Made by a program: the position numbers and the translations under genes. A stretch of DNA of 64,000 bases. Source: Acuticoccus yangtzensis. GTDB taxonomy: Bacteria > Pseudomonadota > Alphaproteobacteria > Rhizobiales > Amorphaceae. The notes beneath the pieces were generated by a model, which saw nothing but the letters and a program-made list of their open reading frames with translations, was not told the DNA's origin and made no database searches. The stretch spans positions 682,001 through 746,000 of the forward strand of contig NZ_MJUX01000001.1 of assembly GCF_001927245.1 (NCBI RefSeq), read 5' to 3'. This document shows positions 24,743 through 32,562 of this stretch, piece by piece; position 1 is the stretch's first letter, and each line of letters begins with the position of its first letter.

Positions 24743-26065
24743 TCAGTAGCCACGGACGGTCTGCGGCAGCCAGAGGGCGATCTGCGGGAAGGCCATCACC
24801 AGGGCGATGGTCAGCCCGATCATCAGCACGAACGGCCAGATCGACCGATAGATGTCCGGCAAGGTGATTTCCTTCGGCGCCAAGGCCCGCATCAGGAAAA
24901 GGTTATAACCGAAGGGGGGTGTGATGTAGGCGATCTGGCACGTCATCGTATAGAGGACGCCGAACCAGATGAGATCGAACTCCAGGATCTTCACCAGCGG
25001 GATATAGAGCGGCGCGACGATGACGAGCATCGCCGTATCGTCCAGGAACATCCCCATGATGATGAACGAGATCTGCATCATGATGATGACCTGCCAGGGC
25101 GTCAGCTCCCAGCGGGTGATGAAGAGGCTTTCGATGGCCCGCACCGCGCCGAGCCCGTCGAACACCGCTCCGAAGGCGAGCGCCGCCAGGATCAGCCACA
25201 GGAAGAGCGACGACACCGCGAGAGTCTTGCGCGCCGTCGAGTGGATCATCGCGAAGGACAGGCGGCGCTTGGCGGCGGCGGCCAGCGTGGCGGCGGTGGC
25301 CCCCACGGCCGAGCTTTCGACGAGGCTTATGTAGCCCATCAGAAATAGCCCGGTCATGGAGAAGAAGATGAGGAACGGGATGATCCCCGCGCGCAAGAGC
25401 TTCAGCTTTTCGCCGAGTGGGATCGCCAGCTCCTCGTCCGACAGGCGCGGTGCCAGGCTGGGGTTGGCCTTCGCCCGCATCCACACGTAGACGCCGAACA
25501 TCACCGCCATCAGGAGGCCGGGGACGACACCCGCCAGCCACAATTGGCTCACCGGCTGGCGCGCGATCATGCCGTAGAGCACCATCACCACCGACGGCGG
25601 CACCAGGATGCCGAGCGATGACCCGCCCTGCACCACGCCGGTGATCAACACCTTGTCGTAGCCGCGGCGCAGCATCTCCGGAATGGCGATGGTGGCGCCG
25701 ATGGCCATCCCCGCCACCGACAGGCCGTTGATGGCCGAGATGATGACGCACAGCATGATGGTGCCGATGGCAAGGCCCCCCGGCAGCCGCCCGAACCAGA
25801 CGTGCATCATCCGGTAGAGGTCCTCGGCGATGCCGGATTCGGACAGGATGTAGCCCATGTAGATGAACAAGGGCAGCGTCAGCATCGGGAACCAGTTGAA
25901 CAGCTTGAACGCCGCCGCGAAGGGGAGTTCCACGCCGCCGGTGCCGTAGAGCAGCATCACCGCGGCCGACGCGACGAAGCCGATCGCCGCGAACACCCGC
26001 TGCCCCGTGAGGAGGAGCAGCAGCATCGAGGCGAACATGAGAATGGCGATGAGTTCGTTCGTCAT
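24743..26065 (-). CDS. TRAP transporter large permease (DctM-like)
   Basis: A 440-residue, roughly 12-helix large permease: FNWFPMLTLPLFIYMGYILS, INGLSVAGMAIGATIAIPEM, GGSSLGILVPPSVVMVLYGM and AYITPPFGYNLFLMRAL. It follows the small permease with one base between stop and start, and ends 106 bp before alaE. Together with the Tat-exported binding protein it forms TRAP system 2 in the window. Confidence 0.95.
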   Translation of the reverse strand: MTNELIAILMFASMLLLLLTGQRVFAAIGFVASAAVMLLYGTGGVELPFAAAFKLFNWFPMLTLPLFIYMGYILSESGIAEDLYRMMHVWFGRLPGGLAIGTIMLCVIISAINGLSVAGMAIGATIAIPEMLRRGYDKVLITGVVQGGSSLGILVPPSVVMVLYGMIARQPVSQLWLAGVVPGLLMAVMFGVYVWMRAKANPSLAPRLSDEELAIPLGEKLKLLRAGIIPFLIFFSMTGLFLMGYISLVESSAVGATAATLAAAAKRRLSFAMIHSTARKTLAVSSLFLWLILAALAFGAVFDGLGAVRAIESLFITRWELTPWQVIIMMQISFIIMGMFLDDTAMLVIVAPLYIPLVKILEFDLIWFGVLYTMTCQIAYITPPFGYNLFLMRALAPKEITLPDIYRSIWPFVLMIGLTIALVMAFPQIALWLPQTVRGY

Positions 26066-26066
26066 G

Positions 26067-26570
26067 TCAGGCCGGTTGCCGCAAGGTCTTGATGTCTTTG
26101 ATGACGAGGGCGATGGCCTGGGCGATCATCAGGGCGATGCAGCAGCACATCAGCACCTTGATCGGGATCATCGACGGGTTCCACATGGAGAACCGCTTTT
26201 CGCCGGTCTGTACGGCGTATTGGGTAGACGACACCGCGCCCCACAAAAGTACGCCCAGATAGAAGAGAAGGCAGCCGGAGAAGACGAGATCCAGCACCGC
26301 CTTGCCGCGCGCGGAGAGGCGCTCGTAGAGGAGGTCCATGCGCGCGTGGTCGTTGTCGCGCAGGGTCATGGGGCCGCCGGTGAAGTAGTAGGCCGTCAGG
26401 GTGAACTGCGCCGCCTCGATGCACCAGTGCAGCGGAATGTCGATCACGTTGCGGGTGACGGCGTCGAGCAGCAGGATGCCGATCATCATGAAGATCAGGT
26501 ACATCGCGCAGATGCCGACATAGCCGGAAAGCTTGTCGACGACCCGGACGTAGGTGTCTGCGGCCTTCAT
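26067..26570 (-). CDS. TRAP transporter small permease (DctQ-like)
   Basis: A 167-residue, four-helix DctQ protein with DAVTRNVIDIPLHWCIEAAQ and TLRDNDHARMDLLYERL. The ATG at 26570 has AGGGGGA upstream; the longer frame to 26633 lacks this. It is the first gene of the second TRAP operon, reading away from a divergent 305-bp promoter region shared with the dehydrogenase operon. Confidence 0.92.
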   Translation of the reverse strand: MKAADTYVRVVDKLSGYVGICAMYLIFMMIGILLLDAVTRNVIDIPLHWCIEAAQFTLTAYYFTGGPMTLRDNDHARMDLLYERLSARGKAVLDLVFSGCLLFYLGVLLWGAVSSTQYAVQTGEKRFSMWNPSMIPIKVLMCCCIALMIAQAIALVIKDIKTLRQPA

Positions 26571-26875
26571 CCGTCCCCCTTGGTTCGGGCCTCGGCCCGG
26601 CTTTCGTGTGCGCTGCGCGACGAAGAGTGCCACGGCAACGCGGGCGGCCCATGCAGGATGCCTGCCAGGACCAGGCCCCGCCGCAGCGGTCCGGTATGTG
26701 TGTGGATCATTCGCGCACCATCGACCCCCTCACCGCTGCACAGCAGCCGGGATGCGCATGGTGACGCAGCTCGTGATTATGTTCTAGGCATAATGAGCGG
26801 GTGGAACGAATTTGACCCGCTCGCCGCAAGCGGCAACAAGGGCGCCTTCGCCAGGCTGGACGGGAGCCGACAGAG
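26571..26875. promoter_or_regulatory. 305-bp divergent promoter region
   Basis: It lies between the TRAP operon (minus) and the GlpA-like operon (plus). No gene is recognised in it. A 19-bp dyad at 26776-26794 is listed separately; its A/T-rich arms stand out from the GC-rich surroundings and could overlap a -10 element. Confidence 0.5.
26776..26794. promoter_or_regulatory. Putative operator, 19-bp inverted repeat
   Basis: ATTATGTTCTAGGCATAAT has perfect 6-bp arms and a 7-bp spacer; the flanking G and C also differ from random GC-rich sequence. It lies 82 bp before the GlpA-like start. The size suits a dimeric HTH regulator, but no regulator gene is adjacent. Confidence 0.4.
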
Positions 26876-28609
26876 ATGACACCGGCCGTGCCGCACGCCA
26901 CGCCCTCTTCAGCCGCCGCGGCGGCGACGGACACGGCGCCTTACGACGTTGCGGTCGTCGGGGCGGGCGTCGTCGGCTGTGCCATCGCCCGGCGTCTTGC
27001 GCTGGAGGGGGCGCGTGTCGTGGTGCTGGAGAAGGCGGCGGACGTGCTCGCCGGCGCGTCCAAGGCCAACAGCGCGATCCTGCACACCGGGTTCGATGCG
27101 CCGCCCGGCACGCTTGAGGCCGCGTGTATCGCCGCCGGACACGCCGAATATCGCGCCATCCACGACCGGCTCGGCCTGCCGCTGATCGAGACCGGCGCGC
27201 TGGTGATCGCCTGGAACGAGACGGAAGCGGCGCGCCTTCCCGCCCTGATGGCCGACGCGGAGCGGAACGATGTCCCGGTCCATCCCCTCACGGCCGCCGA
27301 GATCCGCCGGATGGAGCCCAACCTCGGCGCCGGTGTCGCGGGCGGCTTCCGCGTGGCGGGCGAGGCGATCATCGACCCCTGGTCCACGCCGCATGCCTAT
27401 CTGGCCCAGGCGCTCGCCAACGGCGCGGCTTTGATGACGGGGGCGGAGGTGACCGGCGGCACGTTCGACGGCGCGGCGTGGACGCTTGCCGTCGCCCACC
27501 GCGATGCCGTGCGGGCGCGGGTCGTCGTCAACGCCGCAGGGCTGTTCGGCGACCGGGTGGAGGCGGCGCTGCTGGGCGCATCGTCGTTCCAGATCCGCCC
27601 GCGCAAAGGCCAGTTCATCGTCTACGACAAGCCGGCCGCCGCGCTTGCCGGGCACATCCTCTTGCCGGTGCCGACGGAGATCACCAAGGGAGTCGTCGTG
27701 TGCCGCACGGCGTTCGGCAACCTCCTGGTGGGGCCGACCGCCGAGGAGCAGGAGGACCGCACCACCGCCGCGCTCGACGCCGCCTTGCTGGAGCGGCTGA
27801 AGAAGCGGGCCGAGGCGATCGTCCCGGCGCTGGAGGGCGAGACCGTCACCGCGCTCTATGCCGGGCTGCGTCCGGCGAGCGAGGCCAAGGAATACCGCGT
27901 CGCGGCGCACCCGGACCGGCGCTATGTGGCGGTCGGCGGTATCCGCTCCACCGGCCTCAGCGCGGCTCTGGGCCTCGCCGTCCACATTCATGGCCTGGTC
28001 GCGGGAATGGCGACCGGCGTGATGGGTGGCGCTGCGCCGGCCGATCCGGTGTGGCCGCGCGTGCCCAACATCGCCGAGGGAGCCCCGCGCGATTGGGAGC
28101 GTCCCGGCAACGGCGGCATCGTGTGCCACTGCGAAAGCGTGACGCGGCGCGAGATCGAGGCGGCGCTCGCCGGTCCGCTCGGCGCGCGCACGGTCGCCGG
28201 GCTGAAGCGCCGCACCCGCGTCACCATGGGCCGCTGCCAGGGCTTTTATTGCAGCGCCGCCCTCGCCGCGCTGACGGACGGGCGCCTCGCCGAACCCTTT
28301 GTGCCCGCTCATCCCACGCCGCTGGGCGCCGGCGCCGATCACCCCGCCGCCTCCGTACACGTCGCGGCCGGACGCGCCCTGCCCGCCATGCCGGCAGATG
28401 CCCTGCCCTCGGATGCCGCGCCCACAGGTTCCGCACGCGCAGAAGCACCGCCCGCAGAAACCGCATGCGCAGGTGCCGCGCGCGCAGACGGCCAACCCGC
28501 AGAAACCGCGCGCCGCGATGCCGGGCCTGCTGACGCGACGCGGGCAGCCGTGTCCGACACCGCTCCATCGCCCGCCACCGTACGTGCCACGCGCGAGGCG
28601 GGCCGATGA
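26876..28609 (+). CDS. GlpA-like FAD-dependent dehydrogenase with BFD-type [2Fe-2S] domain
   Basis: A 577-residue flavoprotein. Residues about 20-390 form a DAO-type FAD fold, with VAVVGAGVVGCAIARRLALE, ASKANSAILHTGFDAPPGTL, and VVNAAGLFGD. Residues about 410-465 form a BFD-like iron-sulfur domain with four cysteines in VCHCESVTRREIEAAL and MGRCQGFYCSAAL. This is the architecture of anaerobic glycerol-3-phosphate dehydrogenase subunit A and of the Thermotoga-type relatives. The last 100 residues are a low-complexity Ala/Pro/Arg tail not found in GlpA. Its stop overlaps the next start (ATGA). No GlpC gene is present, so electrons may pass to the partner oxidoreductase. Confidence 0.88.
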   Translation: MTPAVPHATPSSAAAAATDTAPYDVAVVGAGVVGCAIARRLALEGARVVVLEKAADVLAGASKANSAILHTGFDAPPGTLEAACIAAGHAEYRAIHDRLGLPLIETGALVIAWNETEAARLPALMADAERNDVPVHPLTAAEIRRMEPNLGAGVAGGFRVAGEAIIDPWSTPHAYLAQALANGAALMTGAEVTGGTFDGAAWTLAVAHRDAVRARVVVNAAGLFGDRVEAALLGASSFQIRPRKGQFIVYDKPAAALAGHILLPVPTEITKGVVVCRTAFGNLLVGPTAEEQEDRTTAALDAALLERLKKRAEAIVPALEGETVTALYAGLRPASEAKEYRVAAHPDRRYVAVGGIRSTGLSAALGLAVHIHGLVAGMATGVMGGAAPADPVWPRVPNIAEGAPRDWERPGNGGIVCHCESVTRREIEAALAGPLGARTVAGLKRRTRVTMGRCQGFYCSAALAALTDGRLAEPFVPAHPTPLGAGADHPAASVHVAAGRALPAMPADALPSDAAPTGSARAEAPPAETACAGAARADGQPAETARRDAGPADATRAAVSDTAPSPATVRATREAGR

Positions 28610-29874
28610 GTGCGGCCACGCCAGACGCGCCGGACCTCGCCATCATCGGCAGCGGCCCGGCGGGGCTTGCGGCGGCCATCGCCGCACGCGCGCTCGGCCT
28701 CTCGGTCCTCGTCATCGAGCGCGAGGCGGAGCCCGGCGGCATCCCGCGCCACTGCGCCCACTCGCCTTACGGCTGGCGCGAATATCGCCGGCTGATGACC
28801 GGACCCGCATTCGCCCGCCGCCTTGCCGACGACGCGGCGCGGGCGGGCGCCGTCATCGCCTGCGGCACCACGGTGATGGCGCTGAACCCCGGCCCGGCCC
28901 TGACGCTGGCGAGCGACAGAGGCATAGAGACGATCACCCCCGCCCGCGTGCTCCTGGCGATGGGCGCGCGCGAAACGCCGCGCTCCACGCGCCTCATCGG
29001 CGGCACCAAGCCGGGCGGCGTCCTCAACACAGGCGCGCTGCAGGGCCTCGTCCATCTCAACGGCATGCTGCCCTTCCGCCGTCCGGTCGTGCTCGGCACC
29101 GAGCTCGTCGCCTTCTCCGCCCTCCTCACGCTGCGCCTTGCCGGGGCCAACGCCGCGGCGATGGTGGAACCCGCCGACGCGCCCACCGCACGCTGGCCGG
29201 CCGCGCTCCTCCCCCGGCTCCTCAGGGTGCCGCTCCACCTCGGCACCCGCATCGACGCCATCGAGGGAACAAGCCGCGTGGAAGGGGTACGCGTCACCGG
29301 CCCGCGCGGGACGAGGCGCATCGCGGCGGACGGGGTCGTCGTCACCGGCGGCTTCCGTCCCGAGGCGGCGTTGCTGCGTGGCACCACGATCGCGCTGGAT
29401 CCAGCGACCGGCGGCCCCGTCGTCGACCAGTTCGGCCGCACGTCCGACCCCGCCGTGTTCGCCGCGGGCAACCTCCTTCGCCCGGTGGAGACGGCCGGAT
29501 GGTGCCACCGGGAGGGGCGCGCCGCCGCCGCCACCATCGCCGCCAGCCTCGCCGGGGAGCTGCCGCCGCACGGCCCCGCGCTGAGCATCACGCTCGGCGA
29601 TGGCGTCGCCTACGTGGTGCCGCAGCGCATCGCACTCGGGACCGGCCCGCACCACGCCCGCGGCCCAGGCGCCGGCTCGGCCCCCGATGCCGCGCAGGTG
29701 CGCCTGCAATTGCGCCTCACCGCTCCGGTGCGCGGCGAGGTGCGGGTGGAGGTGGACGGCCGCCGCATCGCCTCCCTCCCCGTCGATTCGCGGCCCGAAC
29801 GGCGCCTCGTCCTCACCCTCCCGCCGGACGTTCCGCCAGGGTCCGCTACGGTGCGCGTGGAGGCGGAGGCGTGA
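28606..29874 (+). CDS. FAD/NAD(P)-dependent oxidoreductase, partner of the GlpA-like protein
   Basis: A 422-residue pyridine-nucleotide-disulfide-type flavoprotein: LAIIGSGPAGLAAAIAARAL near the N-terminus, LLAMGARETPRSTRLIGGTK in the middle, and TSDPAVFAAGNLLRPVETAG as the second FAD-binding motif. No redox-active CxxC is visible. Such proteins accompany GlpA-like dehydrogenases in three-gene glp-type operons and in opine/HCN-type dehydrogenase complexes, where they relay electrons. The C-terminal 80 residues (after about 335) look like a small beta domain and contain no cysteines. It is coupled by 4-bp overlaps at both ends. Confidence 0.82.
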   Translation: MSAATPDAPDLAIIGSGPAGLAAAIAARALGLSVLVIEREAEPGGIPRHCAHSPYGWREYRRLMTGPAFARRLADDAARAGAVIACGTTVMALNPGPALTLASDRGIETITPARVLLAMGARETPRSTRLIGGTKPGGVLNTGALQGLVHLNGMLPFRRPVVLGTELVAFSALLTLRLAGANAAAMVEPADAPTARWPAALLPRLLRVPLHLGTRIDAIEGTSRVEGVRVTGPRGTRRIAADGVVVTGGFRPEAALLRGTTIALDPATGGPVVDQFGRTSDPAVFAAGNLLRPVETAGWCHREGRAAAATIAASLAGELPPHGPALSITLGDGVAYVVPQRIALGTGPHHARGPGAGSAPDAAQVRLQLRLTAPVRGEVRVEVDGRRIASLPVDSRPERRLVLTLPPDVPPGSATVRVEAEA

Positions 29875-31355
29875 GCATCATCGCCATCGACCAGGGGACG
29901 ACGAGCACGCGCGTCCTCCTCGCCGGGCCGGATGCGCCGCGCGTGGTCCACAGCATCGAGCATCGGCAGATCTACCCGGCGCCGGGCCGCGTGGAGCACG
30001 ATCCGGAGGAGCTTCTCGCCAACATCGTCACCTGCCTGGGCCGCGGCGCGGAGGCGGCGGGCGGACCGGTGACGGCGGCCGGCCTCGCCAACCAGGGCGA
30101 AAGCTGCCTCGCCTGGGACCGCGACACGGGCGAGGCGATCACCCCGGTTCTCGTCTGGCAGGACCAGCGCGGGCAGGCGGCACTGGACCGGCTCGCCGCG
30201 CGCATTATGCCGCACGGTGGCGGCGCAGACGCCCTCTCGCGCGCCCGCTCCGGCCTGCCGCTGGACCCCTATTTCTCCGCCTCCAAGCTCGGCTGGATCA
30301 TGGCGGAGGTGCCGGCCGCGCGCCGTCTCGCTGCCGCCGGGCGCCTCGCCCTCGGCACCACCGACGCCTTCTTCCGCCACCGCCTGACCGGCCGCATCGC
30401 GACCGACATCACCACCGCCGCCCGCACCGGGCTGATGGCGCTGGACACCGGCAGTTGGGACCGGGATCTGTGCGACCTCTACGGCGTTCCGGTCGAAGCG
30501 CTGCCCGCGATCGGCCCCTCCAGCGGTGACCTCGGCGCGCTCACTGCGGGCGGCCGTCCTGTGCCGCTCAACGCCAGTTTGACCGACCAGCAGGCCGCGC
30601 TCTACGGCCATGGCTGCCGCGCCCCCGGCGATGCGAAGATCACCTGCGGCACCGGCGCCTTCATGCTGGCGGTGACCGGCGCCGGCCGGCCGCCGGACGC
30701 CGGAGGAGCGCTCCCGGCCGTCCTGTGGCGGCGCGAGGGAGAGGCGCCCGTGTTCGGGCTCGACGGCGGGGTCTATACCGCCGCGGCCGCCGTCAACTGG
30801 GCCCGCCGCACCGGACTGGTGGATGATCTCGCCGCGTTGAACAGGCTGACCGGCCCGCCCGCGATCCAGCGCGGCCTCATCTTCGTTCCCGCGTTGTCGG
30901 GCCTCGCCTGCCCGCATTGGGACCCATCGGCGCGCGGCAGCTTCGTCGGCCTGTCGCTGGACACGACGCGCGAGGACATCGCTCGCGCACTGCTGGAAGG
31001 CATCGCACTGCGCATCGCCGAAGTGGCGGCGGCGTTCGGCGCGGCCGTCCCGCTGGCGGACGCCATCCCCGTGGACGGAGGGCTGTGCAACAACCGCTAT
31101 TTCGTGGACATGCTGGCCGCCTTCACCGGGCGCACGCTCAAGCTCGCCGCCTTCGCGGACGTGACCGCCTACGGCACCGCGAGCCTGGCCGCCGACGTCA
31201 CCGGCACCCGCATCGCCCCTCCGCCCCCGGCCCGGCTGGTGACACCGGAGCGCGACCTCACCGGCGCCCTTCCCGCCTTCGCCCACGCGGTCGCCGCCAC
31301 CCGCGCCGCCGCACGCGGCCCGGCCCCGGCAGGCGACGGCCCCGGCACGACGTAA
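29871..31355 (+). CDS. FGGY-family carbohydrate/polyol kinase, glycerol-kinase-like
   Basis: A 494-residue ATP-dependent kinase starting with GTG at 29871, overlapping the previous stop. Glycerol-kinase-like signatures: IAIDQGTTSTRVLLAG, RSGLPLDPYFSASKLGWIM, DAKITCGTGAFML, and ALSGLACPHWDPSARGSFVG. However, the NQRET motif that holds glycerol in GlpK (Arg83-Glu84 in E. coli) reads NQGES here, and only the aspartate of the TDQQAALYGHG loop is retained. Glycerol is therefore possible but uncertain; a related polyol is equally plausible. It completes the dehydrogenase/oxidoreductase/kinase operon. Longer upstream open frame is not used. Confidence 0.85.
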   Translation: MSIIAIDQGTTSTRVLLAGPDAPRVVHSIEHRQIYPAPGRVEHDPEELLANIVTCLGRGAEAAGGPVTAAGLANQGESCLAWDRDTGEAITPVLVWQDQRGQAALDRLAARIMPHGGGADALSRARSGLPLDPYFSASKLGWIMAEVPAARRLAAAGRLALGTTDAFFRHRLTGRIATDITTAARTGLMALDTGSWDRDLCDLYGVPVEALPAIGPSSGDLGALTAGGRPVPLNASLTDQQAALYGHGCRAPGDAKITCGTGAFMLAVTGAGRPPDAGGALPAVLWRREGEAPVFGLDGGVYTAAAAVNWARRTGLVDDLAALNRLTGPPAIQRGLIFVPALSGLACPHWDPSARGSFVGLSLDTTREDIARALLEGIALRIAEVAAAFGAAVPLADAIPVDGGLCNNRYFVDMLAAFTGRTLKLAAFADVTAYGTASLAADVTGTRIAPPPPARLVTPERDLTGALPAFAHAVAATRAAARGPAPAGDGPGTT

Positions 31356-31401
31356 CGTCGGCCACACATCGTTTCAGAGTCACCGCTCCATAAGTGGTCC
31401 G

Positions 31402-32217
31402 TCAGTGGATGAGGGCGCCGCCGTTGGCACTGATCTCGATGCCGGTGCAGTAGGCGGACAGGTCGGACGCGAGAAAGAGCGCACAGCCGGCGACATCGTC
31501 CGGCGCGCCGGCGCGGCCGAGAGGGATGCCGGTCAAAATGTCGGACAGCATGCCGGGGGCAAGGCGCGCCTTGGTGAAGTCGGTCGCGATGAAGCCGGGG
31601 CAGATGGCATTCACCCGCACACGGTCGGGCGCCAGTTCGCGCGCCAACGCCTTCGTCAGGCCGAGGACGCCCGCTTTGGCGGCACAATAATGCGCGCCGG
31701 AGAACACCGTGCCTCCACTCAACGCCGCAATGGAGCTGAGGTTGATGATCGACCCCTTGCCGCCCGTGCGCATCCTCGGGATGACCGCCTGACTCATCTG
31801 CAACGTACCGCGCAGATTGACGTCGATCACCGCGTTGAAATTGTGGTGCTCGATGTCCATCACCCCCAGCGACTGGGTGAGGCCCGCATTGTTGACGAGG
31901 ATGTCGATGCGGCCCCACCGGGTGTCGAGCTGGCGCACGACGTCCTCACAGGCCGCCATGTCGGTGACGTCGCAGGCGAGGCCGATATGGCCGACGCCGA
32001 TGTCGACCGCCGCATCGGCCGCCTGCGTCTTGTCGAGATCCAGGATGGCGACTTGCGCCCCCTGGGCGGCGAACAGGCGGGCCATCGCGCGCCCCAACCC
32101 GTTCGGACCGGCCGCCCCGGTGATGATCGCGGTCCGCCCTGCCAAAAGTCCCGTTCCCGCTCCGGCCTGTGCCGCAGCGCTCCCCTCCCTGACGTTACGC
32201 AGCGAACTGGTGAACAT
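31402..32217 (-). CDS. Short-chain dehydrogenase/reductase
   Basis: A 271-residue classical SDR. Motifs are the cofactor loop TGAAGPNGLGRAM, NNAG in IDILVNNAGLTQSLG, the catalytic Ser in INLSSIAALSGG, and Tyr-Lys in HYCAAKAG. Asp in VAILDLDK after the second strand suggests NAD(H) preference. The N-terminal 25 residues are not conserved. It ends 46 bp from the kinase end on the other strand, so it is a separate unit. The substrate cannot be assigned; the alcohol/ketone chemistry could serve the adjacent polyol operon. Confidence 0.88.
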   Translation of the reverse strand: MFTSSLRNVREGSAAAQAGAGTGLLAGRTAIITGAAGPNGLGRAMARLFAAQGAQVAILDLDKTQAADAAVDIGVGHIGLACDVTDMAACEDVVRQLDTRWGRIDILVNNAGLTQSLGVMDIEHHNFNAVIDVNLRGTLQMSQAVIPRMRTGGKGSIINLSSIAALSGGTVFSGAHYCAAKAGVLGLTKALARELAPDRVRVNAICPGFIATDFTKARLAPGMLSDILTGIPLGRAGAPDDVAGCALFLASDLSAYCTGIEISANGGALIH

Positions 32218-32562
32218 TGTGTGTCGTCGACCCCCCGCGAGGCTCTTCTACCGTTGTTGAAGTTGGTGACTTTCCACCCGGATCTCACCACACCGTACCC
32301 GATCGACCCGCCGATCGTGGCGCAAGACTGCGACAAAGCTGACGCCCAACGGACCGCTGGACGTCTAAACTGATCAATTCGATCGAAGGACTTGTTCGAC
32401 CTTCGGTGCGTCACCCGCACGGCGGGGACAGGTGCGCGAAGTCGGCCCGCGCAAGCATCGGCTCGGATCGGGCTCTTGCGGCGCCATTGCAAGACGGATC
32501 CGTGCTGTTTGGCACTTCCCTTGCAGCATTTTGTTACACGATTTTGATACAGAGAGACGATC
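32218..32562. promoter_or_regulatory. 345-bp divergent intergenic region
   Basis: It lies between the SDR gene (minus) and the exported amidase gene (plus). It holds short inverted repeats CGAAGG/CCTTCG (about 32384-32405) and CTTGC/GCAAG (about 32475-32493). An A/T-rich stretch at about 32515-32552 is a plausible promoter for the amidase gene. No coding sequence is recognised. Confidence 0.4.

Noticed and set aside
28299-29870. Extended N-terminal frame of the FGGY kinase reaching back across two genes
   Set aside because: It overlaps the dehydrogenase and oxidoreductase in another frame; the GTG at 29871 gives the family start.
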